Source: Bubalus kerabau (Eukaryota > Chordata > Mammalia > Artiodactyla > Bovidae). From it: 64,000 nucleotides of DNA. The position numbers and the translations under genes were made by a program. The notes below the pieces were generated by a model. It was not told the origin of the DNA, ran no database searches, and was given only the letters and a program-made list of their open reading frames with translations. Positions within the stretch are counted from its first letter, which is position 1, and every line of letters begins with the position of its first letter. The stretch lies in assembly GCF_029407905.1 (NCBI RefSeq), contig NC_073637.1, forward strand, positions 54,498,501 through 54,562,500, written 5' to 3'. Positions 24,166 through 35,997 of the stretch are shown here, one piece after another.

Positions 24166-25704
24166 GAATTCAAAGTAATGAAAAGAACCTGAGCTAATAA
24201 TTTTATGTTTGTTCTCTATATTTTATGAAATAAATACCTCTCCAAATAATTGTAACAATAAAAGTTATACTTTACAGGACATTTTAAGAAATGTTGAAAA
24301 GCCCAAAACATACCTGACCAGAAGATTTTTTTTTTTTTTTTTTTAATGATTTTCTTTGAGCCTGTGGAGGTAATGAATCCTTTTTCCTTAAAGCAATTAT
24401 ACTATCCAAACTTTTTTTTTTTTAACATTTCATTTCTGTTACTAAGATTAATTTAAAGTACTTTAACTTTGAATAGTGCCATGTAACTAAGTGCAAAGCA
24501 GCATCATTAAGTGACACTTTAATATATTCCTTAGCATGGTAAAGAAAGAGAAACCATATTATTTACCCAGTAATTTGATAAGTGGTTTCTTTATTTAAAG
24601 GACATTTTGGCAGTTCTATGTCTCTCCACCCCTACAGTAACAGTCTCCAGCAATACCTTATTGTTTAAAATTACAATTTCACTTCTAACACTAAGGATAT
24701 GATTGACATTAGGCAGCTTACAAAGATGTATAAAAGCACTTAGAGAATGGTGATAAAAGTTACATGTAGTCTATAAAAAGTGTGGAAAAGTTAACTTTAA
24801 CTCAATTGCTTTGAAAATCAACAAATTGATTCATAAAGTAAGTTTAATACGTAAAATATTTAAATGGCAAAATTATTAAGAAGGGTTAATAGTTTTTCTT
24901 CTAATACTTGATTTGTAAATGCAAATCTATTCCAGTGTGACTGATAAATCAGTAAATAATTTGAGTGTAGCAAAGTTGCACATTTGCTTATGGTTGGACT
25001 TGCCCCAGTCACAGATGAGCCTAAACATAGTTAACTTCAGCCAACCTGAACTGAACTGCATGGAAATAACCACACACATACAAACACCCTGCCTCAGGTC
25101 ACTTATGTGTCATGGGACCCTCCCTGTACATCTGATGTTACAACTCTTCATAAGATTTCATATAATTCTCCCTCCTCTACCACACCATAACACACAAACT
25201 ACAATCCTTCTGACATACACATCCAAAACACACTTCCAGTATTGTTTAAGGTATACTGCTTTATTTATTATAATACAAGTGCATTTTTAACTACTTAATA
25301 TGTGTATAACTCTATTATCACTTTTGCTAAGTTTCTATCTTTGTTTTATGTTCTACTAAGAATTTTTTTTTGTATCCCCCTATTTCTCTTTTGCTTCATG
25401 AATGTTGTGGATTAGTAAGGCAAGATTTTGTCCTGCAGTGTACTTTTCAGTAACATATATGTCACAATAGAGCAGGGTTGATGGTAATTATTTGTTTTCC
25501 ATTTTTAATGGATTTATATGTATCAAATATTAGAAAGAATAAAATGACTTAAAGCAAAAGTCCCTCTTTAACCCCTGTCCCCATCAATATTCTAAGTCTA
25601 ATGAATCTCAGTACTATTAGTTTCTTGTTTACCCTGACAAATAGTTTATGGAATAATCCATCTCTTATTTTTAACTGATGGCAGAATGAAATGCAAATTT
25701 TTCT
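24166..25704. other. Intergenic, no gene seen
   Basis: AT-rich with a T20 tract at 24327-24345 and another T-tract at about 24411-24423. A 123-codon frame (24919-25290) has no family resemblance, low-complexity Leu/His/Thr composition and no splice or promoter context; I treat it as chance. Confidence 0.55.
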
Positions 25705-26003
25705 GTTCAGTTCAGTTCAGTCACTCAGTCATGTCCAACTCTTTGTGACCCCATGAACTGCAGCACGCCAGGCCTCCCTGTCCATCACCAACTCCTGGAG
25801 TTCACACAAACTCATGTACATCAAGTCAGTGATGCCATCCAACCATCTCATCCTCTGTCATCCCCTTCTCCTCCTGTCCCCAATCCCTCCCAGCATCAGA
25901 GTCTTTTCCAATGAGTCAACTCTTTGCATGAGGTGGCCAAAATATTGGAGTTTCAGCTTTAGCATCATTCCTTCCAAAGAAATCCCAGGGCTAATCTCCT
26001 TTA

Positions 26004-26120
26004 TCTTTTTTTATTTATTTTTTTAATCATGTATTTTTTTAATATCTTTGTAGATTTTTTTTTCGTTTCATACATGATATTTTACATGTTTCAATGCTAT
26101 TCTCCCAAATCTTCCCACCT
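26004..26120 (-). mobile_element. L1 3'-end scrap nested in BovB
   Basis: A T-rich start (complement of a poly(A) tail) is followed by TTTCATACATGATATTTTAC, ATGTTTCAATGC and TTCTCCCAAATCTTCCCACC, which matches the L1 3' UTR seen at 34,490-34,540. The 13-base repeat CTAATCTCCTTTA flanks it exactly (25991-26003 and 26121-26133). Confidence 0.9.
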
Positions 26121-26246
26121 CTAATCTCCTTTAGAATGGACTGGTTGGATCTCCTTGCAGTCCATGGGACTCTCAAGAGTCTTCTCCAACACCACAATTC
26201 AAAAGCATCAATTCTTCAGCACTCAGCTTTCGTCACAGTCCAACTT

Positions 26247-27217
26247 TCACATCCATACATGACCACTGGAAAAACCATAGACTAGACAGACCTCTGTTGG
26301 CAGGGTAATGTCTCTGCTTTTGAATATGCTATCTAGGTTGGTAAAAACTTTGCTTCCAAGGAGTAAGTGTCTTTTAATTTCATGGCTGCAGTCATCATCT
26401 GCAGTGATTTTGGAGCCCAGAAAAATAAAGTCTGACACTATTTCCACTGTTTCCCCATCGATTTGCCATGAAGTGATGGGACCAGATGCCATGATCTTCG
26501 TTTTCTGAATGTTGAGCTTTAAGCCAACTTTTTCACTCTCCTCTTTCACCTTCATCAAGAGGCTTTTTAGTTCCTCTTCACTTTCTGCCACAAGGGTGGT
26601 GTCATCTGCATATCTGAGGTTATTGATATTTCTCCCGGCAATCCTGATTCCAGCTTGTGCTTCTTCCAGCCCAGCGTTTCTCATGATATACTCTGCATAT
26701 AAGTTAAATAAGCATGGTGACAATATACAGCCTTGATGTACTCTTTTCCTATTTGGAACCAGTCTGTTGTTCCATGTCCAGTTATAACTGTTGCTTCCTG
26801 ACCTGCATATAGGTTTCTCAAGAGGCAGGTCAGGTGGTCTGGTATTTCCACCTCTTGAAGATTTTTCCACAGTTTATTGTGATCCACACAGTCAAAGGCT
26901 TTGGCATAGGCAATAAAGCAGAAATAGATGTTTTTCTGGAACTCTCTTGCTTTTTCCATGATCCAGCGGTTGTTGGCAATTTGATCTCTGGTTCCTCTGC
27001 CTTTTATAAAACCAGCTTGAACATCTGGAAGTTCATGCTTCACATATTTCTGAAGCCTGGCTTGGAGAATTTTGAGCATTACTTTATTAGCATGTGAGAT
27101 GAGTGCAATTGTGCAGTAGTTTGAGCATTCTTCGGCATTGCCTTTCTTTGGGATTGGGATGAAAACTGACCTTTTCCAGTCCTGTGGCCACTGCTGAGTT
27201 TTCAAATTTGCTGGCAT
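26247..27217 (-). pseudogene. BovB reverse transcriptase remnant
   Basis: Two overlapping - strand frames cover the RT domain. 27217-26681 has PIPKKGNAEECSNY, FIKGRGTRDQIANN and AYAKAFDCVDHNKLW. 26870-26247 has CILSPCLFNLYAEYIMRNAG and LRYADDTTLVAESEEEL. The catalytic YADD box is intact, but a frameshift near 26,700-26,870 separates it from the N-terminal half. Confidence 0.88.
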
Positions 27218-27350
27218 ATTGAGTGCAGCACTTTCATAGCATCATCTTTCAGGATTTGGAATAGCTCAAATGGATTCCATCACCTTCACTAGCTTTTTTC
27301 GTAGTAATGGTTTCTAAGGCCCAGTTGACTTCACATTCCAGGATGTCTTT

Positions 27351-29750
27351 TAAAAAATTTAATAAATTTTTAAAATCTTATTAAGATTCCTAAATTTTCT
27401 CATTCTATTGTATTACATATATTATAGTACATAAACAATTTATATAAAAATAGAGCCTACCCATGGACATTTTCATTGGCATTCCAGTCTCAAGTTATCA
27501 AAAATAGTACTGCAATAAAAAATGAACATACTGCCTAGAATTCTATGGATTATCAAACTGGAATTGCTGAATCAAAAATGTGATGTACTTGAAATTTTGA
27601 TAGGACTGCACAATAGGTTTATGACATTTTATGCTTCCACCAGTAATGAATAACACTGAATATTTTCCCACAGCTTTGAATATGACAGCTTTCCAATACT
27701 CAGTATTAGATAAATGCTACTTCCTATATTTCATCCGATTATATTAAGCAAACTGCCAAACATCTAGGATATGTCCCCTATTGTGTTTCATGATACCAGT
27801 ATCCATCCAAATGCTGAATAGATATCTTTTTGAAAACAAAAGCCCTATACCAAAAATAGTTTAGAAAATCTTAAATAGAATAAGTTCCCCCTAGAAATTC
27901 TCTGAATGTTTTACATGCTAATGTACATCTTGAATACTGAAGATGAGAATATAAGTGAAATATTTCCAAAAACATTTAACCATGGAACACTTATTAACTT
28001 ATTAGCATTAAATAGATGGCTAGCACTTCTTGGAGCATAATTTTAGGGTTATAATTTGTCTAGAGGTTAAGTAACTAAATATTTTAATAACATCATTTCT
28101 TTATCTCGATTGATTTCTCTTATTTAATGCCTGAGGCTCTAGACAAGGAATAATATAACTCAAAGATTAATATTCAAATCCTGGTATTTTACCAGTTTAG
28201 TTTTAGTCACAGCAAAAAGAATTCTACCGCCCTATTGTAATTTACAAAAGTGACTAAATGAGGAAAAATAATTAGTATATTCAAAGTATTACTAACTGTG
28301 ATATATAATAAAATATCTGCAAGTATTAACCAGCTCACCTTTCAGAAGAAAATTAAAAAGAGTATTTTTGTCCTAAATATATTTTATGGGCAAAGAAACC
28401 TACATAAGAGAAATTACCCATAAATACATTACTTTTTATATTTCTTTTCCATTACTTTATCCTCTTTATCACTTTCCTATTGTAGCTTTCAAAATCTTCC
28501 AAGTAAAACAAGTTTGTGCTCATATAATCCTTCTTATCCACATTAATTATATCTAATGTATTAATGCATTTATGTGATAAAATTTCTGATCTTCATATAA
28601 ATTTTGTGAACCCTTCCAAAGTCAAATCTTATTGGTTTTGTAGCTTACTCCATTGAGGGAGGCTGTGATGAAGTGAGAAGAAAAATGAATATATATTGAT
28701 ATCAATTATTACCTGGGAAGATGGAATGTATATGTATTCTAAGCATTATGTATAAAGTATGTATTTTTAATACTTTTGTTGCAATTATGTAATGAAGGTG
28801 TTTAAATCTTTGCATCTAGCAACTAGCCAGTAAACATTAAATCAAAGCTTTTTGGATAAAGATGACCCTACATTTCCTCTCCTGACTAAAGGGCTGAGTG
28901 TATGAAATCATTCCGCTTTGTGTTAAAGCTCTAAATTTTAAAAATGATGTGTAGCAATCTTTATTGAAATATTTTGTGTAAAACATAAAATGAACTAAGA
29001 TCCAAATGACACTATTAGTATTAATGATAATTGTATAAGAATTCAAATGTTTTGTGTTTTTTTAATAACTAGGTTATTTGAAAGGAATTTCTTAGTCAAA
29101 TTTAGAATACATCCAAAGGTTTTAATGAGAGAAAATTACAAATTGGTAGTTTGGGACACTAGATGAAATTGATATATTATTCATCAGACATACATGGGAT
29201 ATCAACTTTAAGAGACACATTTTTAGAAATCACATAATAATCAGCTATCAGTGGCTCCGCAATGAGTACTTCATCAGTGCTCTCCACATATCTTCCTTGA
29301 TTTCAGCAATTTGTATATCTATTCTGGAAGGTGGGTCAGTAACTAACCAACATAAACTCTTTAGTGAAATAAACTTATTTAATAATTATTTTCTTTTTTT
29401 ATATTGAAATGTGCTTTAATATTATGTTTTGCTCATCTGATATGATACAAGTGTTTGCATTTATTGGATTTTAAATGTTAGAGTCAATGTCCTTCAGCAG
29501 AAGACACACATATTTTTGAACAAATTTAGTTTATTACTTGCTCCAGTGAAGGAGAACAAGCATGCTCACTGTGGTTTTCCAAGGTGTGTATCAGTAAGAG
29601 TGTTAGTGGATTTTTGCTTGTGTTAGATGATTTTGGCAAATTTACTGAAGTGAGGTTTTTCTCTAGATTGGAAGCAGGAGTAATTCTTTGATGAAGCATT
29701 TTACTTAATTTTAGGGAGGAAGAAACACTAGACTATAGTTTAGCTGTAAT
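27351..29750. other. Intergenic; possible old L1 traces at 27460-27680
   Basis: About 2.4 kb of AT-rich DNA. The segment 27470-27670 (GGAATTGCTGAATCAAAAATG, TTATGCTTCCACCAGTAATG) loosely parallels the reverse of the L1 ORF2 end, as in very old L1M copies. The rest shows nothing I can name. Confidence 0.45.
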
Positions 29751-29753
29751 TGG

Positions 29754-29986
29754 GAAAATCCCGTGGATGGAGGAGCCTGGTGGGCTGCAGTCCATGGGGT
29801 CACTAAGAGTCAGACACGACTGATGACTTCACTTTCACTTTTCACTTTCATGCATTGGAGAAGGAAATGGCAACCCACTCCTGTGTTCTTGCCTGGAGAG
29901 TCCCAGGGACAGAGGAGCCTAGTGGGCTGCCGTCTATGGGGTCACACAGAGTTGGACACGACTGAAGCGACTTAGCAGCAGCAGGA
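29754..29986 (+). mobile_element. BOV-A2 SINE, 5'-truncated
   Basis: It begins inside the first Bov-A unit (AAAATCCCGTGGATGGAGGAG), passes through CACTTTCATGCATTGGAGAAGG and ends in GAAGCGACTTAGCAGCAGCAG. The first monomer lacks its 5' half. Confidence 0.93.
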
Positions 29987-30516
29987 GTAAAGATTAGCAG
30001 TTACTTTGTATTGGTCAGAAAAGGGGGATGTTTGGTCATTTTGTCACATAGATACTGTTTATGCTTTGTCTTCTTTAGACATTATTAAGGTGTGGTCTTA
30101 GAGTTGTCTTGATCCATTATGGACAATCTAATATTGATGGTCTGTGAAATTCTCCATGTTTAATAGAGTACCAGCTCTAGCTGTGAAGCCAGGCTAGCTT
30201 GTAGCTACACCAAATCCTGGCTGAATGTACTAGGCCAGCTCCTGGATGTCAGAAGCTGGTTTTCTCTCTCTCAGATATATTCTTCTTTAGACTAAATGCT
30301 AATATGAGTTACAACCAAATGTAATCTCAGAAAAAAATATAGCTCTTTTATTTCTTCCTTTAGCTTTAATTGAGGGAATATGTTAATTCAGTTGTAGGAT
30401 ATTTCAATAATGTTATCAACTGAAATGTTTTGTTAAAAGATAGGGAATCATTTTTATCTTACTATACATATTTTTTATTACTACATTTATTATACTTTAA
30501 GATTTTTAATAAACTA
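29987..30516. other. Intergenic, no gene seen
   Basis: AT-rich; nothing recognised. Confidence 0.55.
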
Positions 30517-30650
30517 TGTGTGTGTGTTAGTCACTCAGTAATGTCCAACTCTTAGTGATCCCATGGACTATAGTTCACCAGGCTCCTCTGTCCATGAAAT
30601 TCTCCAGGCAAGAATAATAGAGTGGGTTGCCATTCTCTTCTTCAGGAAGC
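30517..30650 (-). mobile_element. Bov-A-type SINE fragment
   Basis: A GTGTGTGT tail followed by TTAGTCACTCAGTAATGTCC, CTCTGTCCATGAAATTCTCC and GAGTGGGTTGCCATTCTCTTC; the tRNA head is missing. Confidence 0.85.
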
Positions 30651-30925
30651 TATGTACATATCTTCATAAATCTCAAACTAATATTTAAATATTAAAATTC
30701 TTAAATGGCATATGTAAGTATTAGTTTCATAACATGAGAACTAGATGCCCATTAAAAATGAATTGTAAATAAATAGGTGTATAGTGGATGAAGTTTCTAG
30801 GTAATGAATATGTGGTTATATATAGTGAATTCAGGCAAATTTTTGTTTACGTTATTAGTATTTCTGAAGGAATATCCTTTTGCCTACCAAGACACCTGTT
30901 TTTAAGCTTTGATTTGTATTCACCT

Positions 30926-32334
30926 AAAGATGATGCTGTGAAAGTGCTGCACTCAGTATGCCAGCATATTTGGAAAACTCAGCAGTGGCCACAGGACTGG
31001 AAAAGGTCAGTTTTCATCCCAATCCCAAAGAAAGGCAATGTCAAAGAATGCTCAAACTACTGCACAATTGCACTCATCTCACACGCTAATAAAGTAATGC
31101 TCAAAATTCTCCAAGCCAGGCCTCAGCAATACATGAAGCGTGAACTTCCAGATGTTCAAGCTGGTTTTAGAAAAGGCAGAGGAACAAGAGATCAAAAAGC
31201 CAACATCTGATTGATCATGGAAAAAGCAAGAGAGTTCCAGAAAAGCATCTATTTCTGCTTTATTGACTATGCCAATCCTTTACTGTGTGGACCACAATAA
31301 ACTGTGGAAAATTCTTCAAGAGGTAGGAATACCAGACCACCTGACCTGCCTCTTGAGAGACCTATATGTAGGTCAGGAAGCAACAGTTATAACTGGACAT
31401 GGAACAACAGACTGGTTCCAAATAGGAAAAGGAGTACGTCAAGGCTGCATATTGTCACCCTGCTTATTTAACTTTTATGCAGAGTACATCATGAAAAACG
31501 CTGGACTGGAAGAAGCACAAGCTGGAATCAGGATTGCTGGGAGAAATATCAATAACCTCAGATATGCAGATGACACCACCCTTGTGGCAGAAAGTGAAGA
31601 GGAACTCAAAAGCCTCTTGATGAAAGTGAAAGAGGAGAATGAAAAAGTTGGCTTAAAGCTCAACATTCAGAAAACGAAGATCATGGCATCTGGTCCCATC
31701 ACTTCATGGGAAATCGATGGGCAAACAGTGGAAACAGTGTCAGACTTTATTTTTGGGGGCTCCAAAATCACTGCAGATGGTGATTGCAGACATGAAATTA
31801 AAAGACGCTTACTCCTTGGAAGAAAAGTTTTGACCAACCTAGATAGCATATTCAAAAGCAGAGACATTACTTTGCCAACAAAGGTCCGTCTAGTCAACAC
31901 TATGGTTTTTTCAGAGGTCATATATGGATGTGAGAGTTGGACTGTGAAGAAAGCTGAGCACCAAAGAATTGATGCTTTTGAATTGTGGTGTTGGAGAAGA
32001 CTCTTGAGAGTCCCATGGACTGCAAGAAGATCCAACCAGTCCATTCTAAAGGAGATCGGTCCTTGGTGTTCTTTGGAAGGAATGATGCTAAAGCTGAAAC
32101 TCCTGTACTTTGGCCACCTCATGTGAAGAGTTGACTCACTGGAAAAGACTCTGATGCTGGGAGGGATTGGGGGCAGGAGGAGAAGGGAACGACAGAGGAT
32201 GAGATGGTTGGATGGCATCATGGACTTGATGGATGTGAGTCTGAGTGAACTCCGAGAGTTGGTGATGGACAGGAAGGCCTGGCGTGCTGTGATTCATGGG
32301 GTCGCAAAGAGTTGGACTGAGCGACTGAACTGAA
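30926..32334 (+). mobile_element. BovB LINE, 5'-truncated (1.4 kb)
   Basis: It begins abruptly at AAGATGATGCTGTGAAAGTG in the RT region and runs to the GAGCGACTGAACTGAA tail. It is inverted relative to the 25.7-27.35 kb copy. Its coding region is well preserved and holds the longest BovB frame in the window. Confidence 0.94.
31263..32126 (+). pseudogene. BovB RT palm and C-terminal ORF (287 codons)
   Basis: This uninterrupted frame carries DHNKLWKILQEVGIPDHLTC, GVRQGCILSPCLFNFYAEYI, the catalytic LRYADDTTL box, SEEELKSLLMKVKEENEKVG and the C-terminal CESWTVKKAEHQRIDAFELW block. The preceding frame (30788-31210) has the PIPKKGNVKECSNY and FRKGRGTRDQ blocks and stops at 31,208-31,210. No endonuclease is present, so the copy cannot move by itself. 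Confidence 0.88.
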
Positions 32335-32970
32335 AACTTAGTATGTCAAACCAGATGGTTTCCAAATTATGTAGCATCTATCTCGATGGTTTGCATCCCA
32401 GCTATTATATGATTCATATCATTAATGTAGTTGTTATTACTAACAGTTCTTTCACCTTCATTCCCCATAGACCTATGTTTGACAATGTTATGTTCATTTC
32501 ACCTACTAAATATTTCTTGGGTTCATTCATTCTTCTCACATCCCATTTCTACCTTCCTAGTCCAAGCTAACATTATCTTTTTTTTTTTTTAATCTACTCA
32601 GTGCAGTAGATCAGATGCACTATCCACATCTAGTCCTGTTTTTTTTTTTTTTTTGTTTATCTCTCATCTGTTCTTTGTAAAGCAGCCATAGTGAGGTTTT
32701 CGATCACAAGTCTTGCTTTGTGAGAAGTTATATAATAAAGTCTATTCAAAGTGCTAGTGAAGCATGGAAGAAGAAGTGACTAACCTGTTAGATGAGGCTG
32801 ATTCTAAAATAAAAGCTTTGTTCAATTGATTCTTAAAGGTTGAATAGCAGTCCAAATGGTAGATAGTCATAAAAGGGTAGTGAATGAAAGATCTCAGGAA
32901 GACTAGTAGCTAGGGATCTATTTTGAAGAGATACAGGTATGTTAGAATAAACATGGTTGTTTAGAGATCT
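32335..32970. other. Intergenic, no gene seen
   Basis: Contains T-tracts at about 32579-32592 and 32639-32654. No gene or named repeat seen. Confidence 0.55.
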
Positions 32971-32974
32971 AGAA

Positions 32975-33160
32975 GTCCAGGGTAACTTGGAGAAAAGATT
33001 AAAAAATGAAACTAGAAACTAGAGAAGTAAAAAAATCAGGAATGTTCCACTATGCTATGCTATGCTATGAAGGTTCAGCTCTTCTCAGTATTAAAATGAA
33101 TCCAACAAAGACTTTAAAGACATGGTAGCACACTAAATTTTTGTTTAGGGGAAAAAAAAT
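32975..33160 (-). repeat. Left arm of an unassigned inverted repeat pair
   Basis: The reverse complement of this stretch aligns with 33632-33815 over about 180 bases with many substitutions and a few small gaps. The core is a perfect 25-base match (33051-33075 against 33721-33745) containing four GCATA-type units. Matching blocks continue on both sides: TTTTTAATCTTT..CTCC, TTCCTG, TTTGTTGGAT, GTCTTTAAA and ACAAAAATTTA. I do not recognise the family. Confidence 0.8.
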
Positions 33161-33631
33161 CACCTAGAAACAGAGAATGACAACATAATAAGGGAAATTA
33201 ATTTAAAGTAAAAAATATTGTGGAAAGGCATAATAAAATTCTAATGAAGTCTGTTAGGAACATGATGTAAAGCCGGTCTAGTTGATTTGGAGACGGCATG
33301 TGTATTGAGGTGATATAGAGGAGACAGACTTGGAAAACTGACAAAGATTAAATGTGCAGAGAGATAGAGAATGGCAATAGATTAAAGAAGTATAAATGGG
33401 CTCTCCAATATTATGCTGGTGAAAATAAAGTATAAGAGAAATAATATACAAGTTGATCAACATAAGAGAGGAGGTCTTAAGCCCAATTTTAAATACATTG
33501 AGTCTTTGGGGTTCTTTTCTATCTTATAGGTCATCCTAGAGCATGAGAAGTAAAGAACGATTTTTGTTTGGAAGTGTAGGGGTCTGGGGTGTGAATGTCT
33601 ATGAGACTACATAGGATATATATGCTTCCAG

Positions 33632-33815
33632 AGTGATTTTTTTTCCCATGAACAAAAATTTAATACTGTTACTGTCTTTAAAATATTTGTTGGATCCCAA
33701 TTTAATATACAGAAGACCCAAACCTTCATAGCATAGCATAGCATACAAGATTTTTCCTGTTCTTGTACTTCTAAAGCTTTTAGTATCCTTTTTTTTAATC
33801 TTTCCTCCAAATATA
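33632..33815 (+). repeat. Right arm of an unassigned inverted repeat pair
   Basis: This is the partner of 32975-33160, in opposite orientation, with about 470 bases between the arms. Two overlapping - strand frames of 67 and 74 codons run through this arm but show no family resemblance. Confidence 0.8.
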
Positions 33816-34268
33816 CAGAACATGAAGGAAGATGCTTAATACAGGCAGAACACTACAGACAACTTCTTTTTAGGAGCAACTAGTCTGGAATGATTTCACA
33901 CTGTTTTACATTTGCACATTTTATTCTTCTATTTTCCCCTGGTACTTCTGAATATTTGATTTGTATTTTTGAAGTTTTGTTTTTGTTATTTTAACACCAA
34001 CCTGTTTCAGCTATGCTCAGGGGAGAAGAGAAAGATGGCTTCTTGTAACAGAGCATTAGAAGACACTGAACCAGAAATCCCAGGAGCTTGCAAGTTTGTG
34101 GAAGCTTGAATCAAAGTTGGGAAAATTCTAAGGATCAAATTTTAAATTCAGTGGAGGAAGTAAAGATATTTCACCAGTCTTTTTCTTCCTGTCTGATAAA
34201 TTCTCTTACCAGGGTAAAAATACATTCACAAATAAGCAGATTTGCTTTAAATTATTGCTCTACTTTTA
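33816..34268. other. Intergenic, no gene seen
   Basis: No recognised repeat or gene. Confidence 0.5.
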
Positions 34269-34283
34269 TCAGGTTAAGTTCTT

Positions 34284-35982
34284 TTTTTTTTTATTTTATT
34301 TTATTTTTAAACTTTATATAATTTTATTAGTTTTGCCAAATATCAAAATGAATCCGCCACAGGTATACATGTGTTCCCCATCCTGAACCCTCCTCCCTCC
34401 TCCCTCCCCATACCCTCCCTCTGGGTCGTCCCAGTGCACCAGCCCCAAGCATCCAGTATCGTGCATCGAACCTGGACTGGCAACTCATTTCATACATGAT
34501 ATTTTACATGTTTCAATGCCCTTCTCCCAAATCTTCCCACCCTCTCCCTCTCTCTCAGAGTCCATAAGACTGTTCTATACATCAGTGTCTCTTTTGCTGT
34601 CTCGTACACAGGGTTATTGTTACCATCTTTCTAAATTCCATATATATGCGTTAGTATACTGTATTGGTGTTTTTCTTTCTGGCTTACTTCACTGTGTATA
34701 ATAGGCTCCAGTTTCATCCACCTCATTAGAACTGATTCAAATGTATTCTTTGTAATGGCTGAGTAATACTCCATTGTGTATATGTACCATAGCTTTCTTA
34801 TCCATTCATCTGCTGATGGACATCTAGGTTGCTTCCATATCCTGGCTAGTATAAACAGTGCTGCGATGAACATTGGGGTACACGTGTCTCTTTCCCTTCT
34901 GGTTTCCTCAGTGTGTATGCCCAGCAGTGGGATTGCTGGATCATAAGGCAGTTCTATTTCCAGTTTTTTAAGGAATCTCCACACTGTTCTCCATAGTGGC
35001 TGTACTAGTTTGCATTCCCACCAACAGTGTAAGAGGGTTCCCTTTTCTCCACACTCTCTCCAGCATTTATTATTGTAGACTTTTGGATCGCAGCCATTCT
35101 GACTGGTGTGAAATGGCACCTCATAGTGGTTTTGATGTGCATTTCTCTGATAATGAGTGATGTTGAGCATCTTTTCATGTGTTTGTTAGCCATCTGTATG
35201 TCTTCTTTGGAGAAATGTCTATTTAGTTCTTTGGCCCATTTTTTGATTGGGTCATTTATTTTTCTGGAGTTGAGCTGTAGGAGTTGCTTGTATATTCTCG
35301 AGATTAGTTGTTTGTCAGTTGCTTCATTTGCTATTATCTTCTCCCATTCTGAAGGCTGTCTTTTCACCTTGCTAATAGTTTCCTTTGATGTGCAGAAGCT
35401 TTAAAGGTTAATTAGGTCACATTTGTTTATTTTTGCTTTTATTTCCAATATTCTGGGAGGTGGGTCATAGAGGATCCTGCTGTGATGTATGTCAGAGAGT
35501 GTTTTGCCTATGTTCTCCTCTAGGAGTTTTATAGTTTTTGGTCTTACATTGAGATATTTAATCCATTTTGAGTTTATTTTTGTGTATGGTGTTAGAAAGT
35601 GTTCTAGTTTCATTCTTTTACAAGTGGTTGACCAGATTTCCCAGCACCACTTGTTAAAGAGATTGTCTTTAATCCATTGTATATTCTTGCCTCCTTTGTC
35701 AAAGATAAGGTGTCCATATGTGCGTGGATTTATCTCTGGGCTTTCTATTTTGTTCCATTGATCTATATTTCTGTCTTTGTGCCAGTACCATACTGTCTTG
35801 ATAACTGTGGCTTTGTAGTAGAGCCTGAAGTCAGGTAGGTTGAGTCCTCCAGTTCCATTCTTCTTTCTCAAGATCGCTTTGGCTATTTGAGGTTTTTTGT
35901 ATTTCCATACAAATTGTGAAATTATTTGTTCTAGTTCTGTGAAGAATGCTGTTGGTAGCTTGATAGGGATTGCATTGAGAGG
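34284..35982 (-). mobile_element. L1, 5'-truncated, with perfect 15-base target duplication
   Basis: The left edge is an A-tail complement of T and TTTTA units. The 3' UTR (CCACAGGTATACATGTGTTCC) and the end of ORF2 follow. The right edge is an abrupt truncation at GATTGCATTGAGAG. TCAGGTTAAGTTCTT is repeated exactly at 34269-34283 and 35983-35997. Confidence 0.96.
34631..35871 (-). pseudogene. L1 ORF2 C-terminal remnant
   Basis: Three - strand frames join end to end: 35871-35401 (GGLNLPDFRLYYKATVIKTV), 35367-35005 (INDPIKKWAKELNRHFSKED) and 35170-34631. The last carries the cysteine-rich motif CWRECGEKGTLLHCWWEC (C-X3-C-X7-H-X4-C) typical of the L1 ORF2 C-terminus. Two frameshifts separate the pieces, and EN and RT are absent through 5' truncation. 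Confidence 0.88.
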
Positions 35983-35997
35983 TCAGGTTAAGTTCTT

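Larger units (their letters stand above)
25705..27350 (-). mobile_element. BovB LINE, 5'-truncated, with nested L1 scrap
   Basis: A reverse-oriented BovB 3' half: TTCAGTTCAGTTCAGTCACT tail complement at the left, RT region at the right, ending near GGATGTCTTTTAAAAA where similarity stops. Its RT segment is among the better preserved ones in the window. A 117-base L1 3'-end piece interrupts it at 26004-26120. Confidence 0.94.

Noticed and set aside
24919..25290. 123-codon + strand ORF in a repeat-poor stretch
   Set aside because: No recognisable domain, biased composition and no splice, promoter or codon-use support; AT-rich DNA of this size gives such ORFs by chance.
34631..35170. 179-codon - strand ORF as a possible host gene
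   Set aside because: The C-X3-C-X7-H-X4-C motif and its surroundings are the C-terminus of L1 ORF2, inside an L1 with a clear target duplication.
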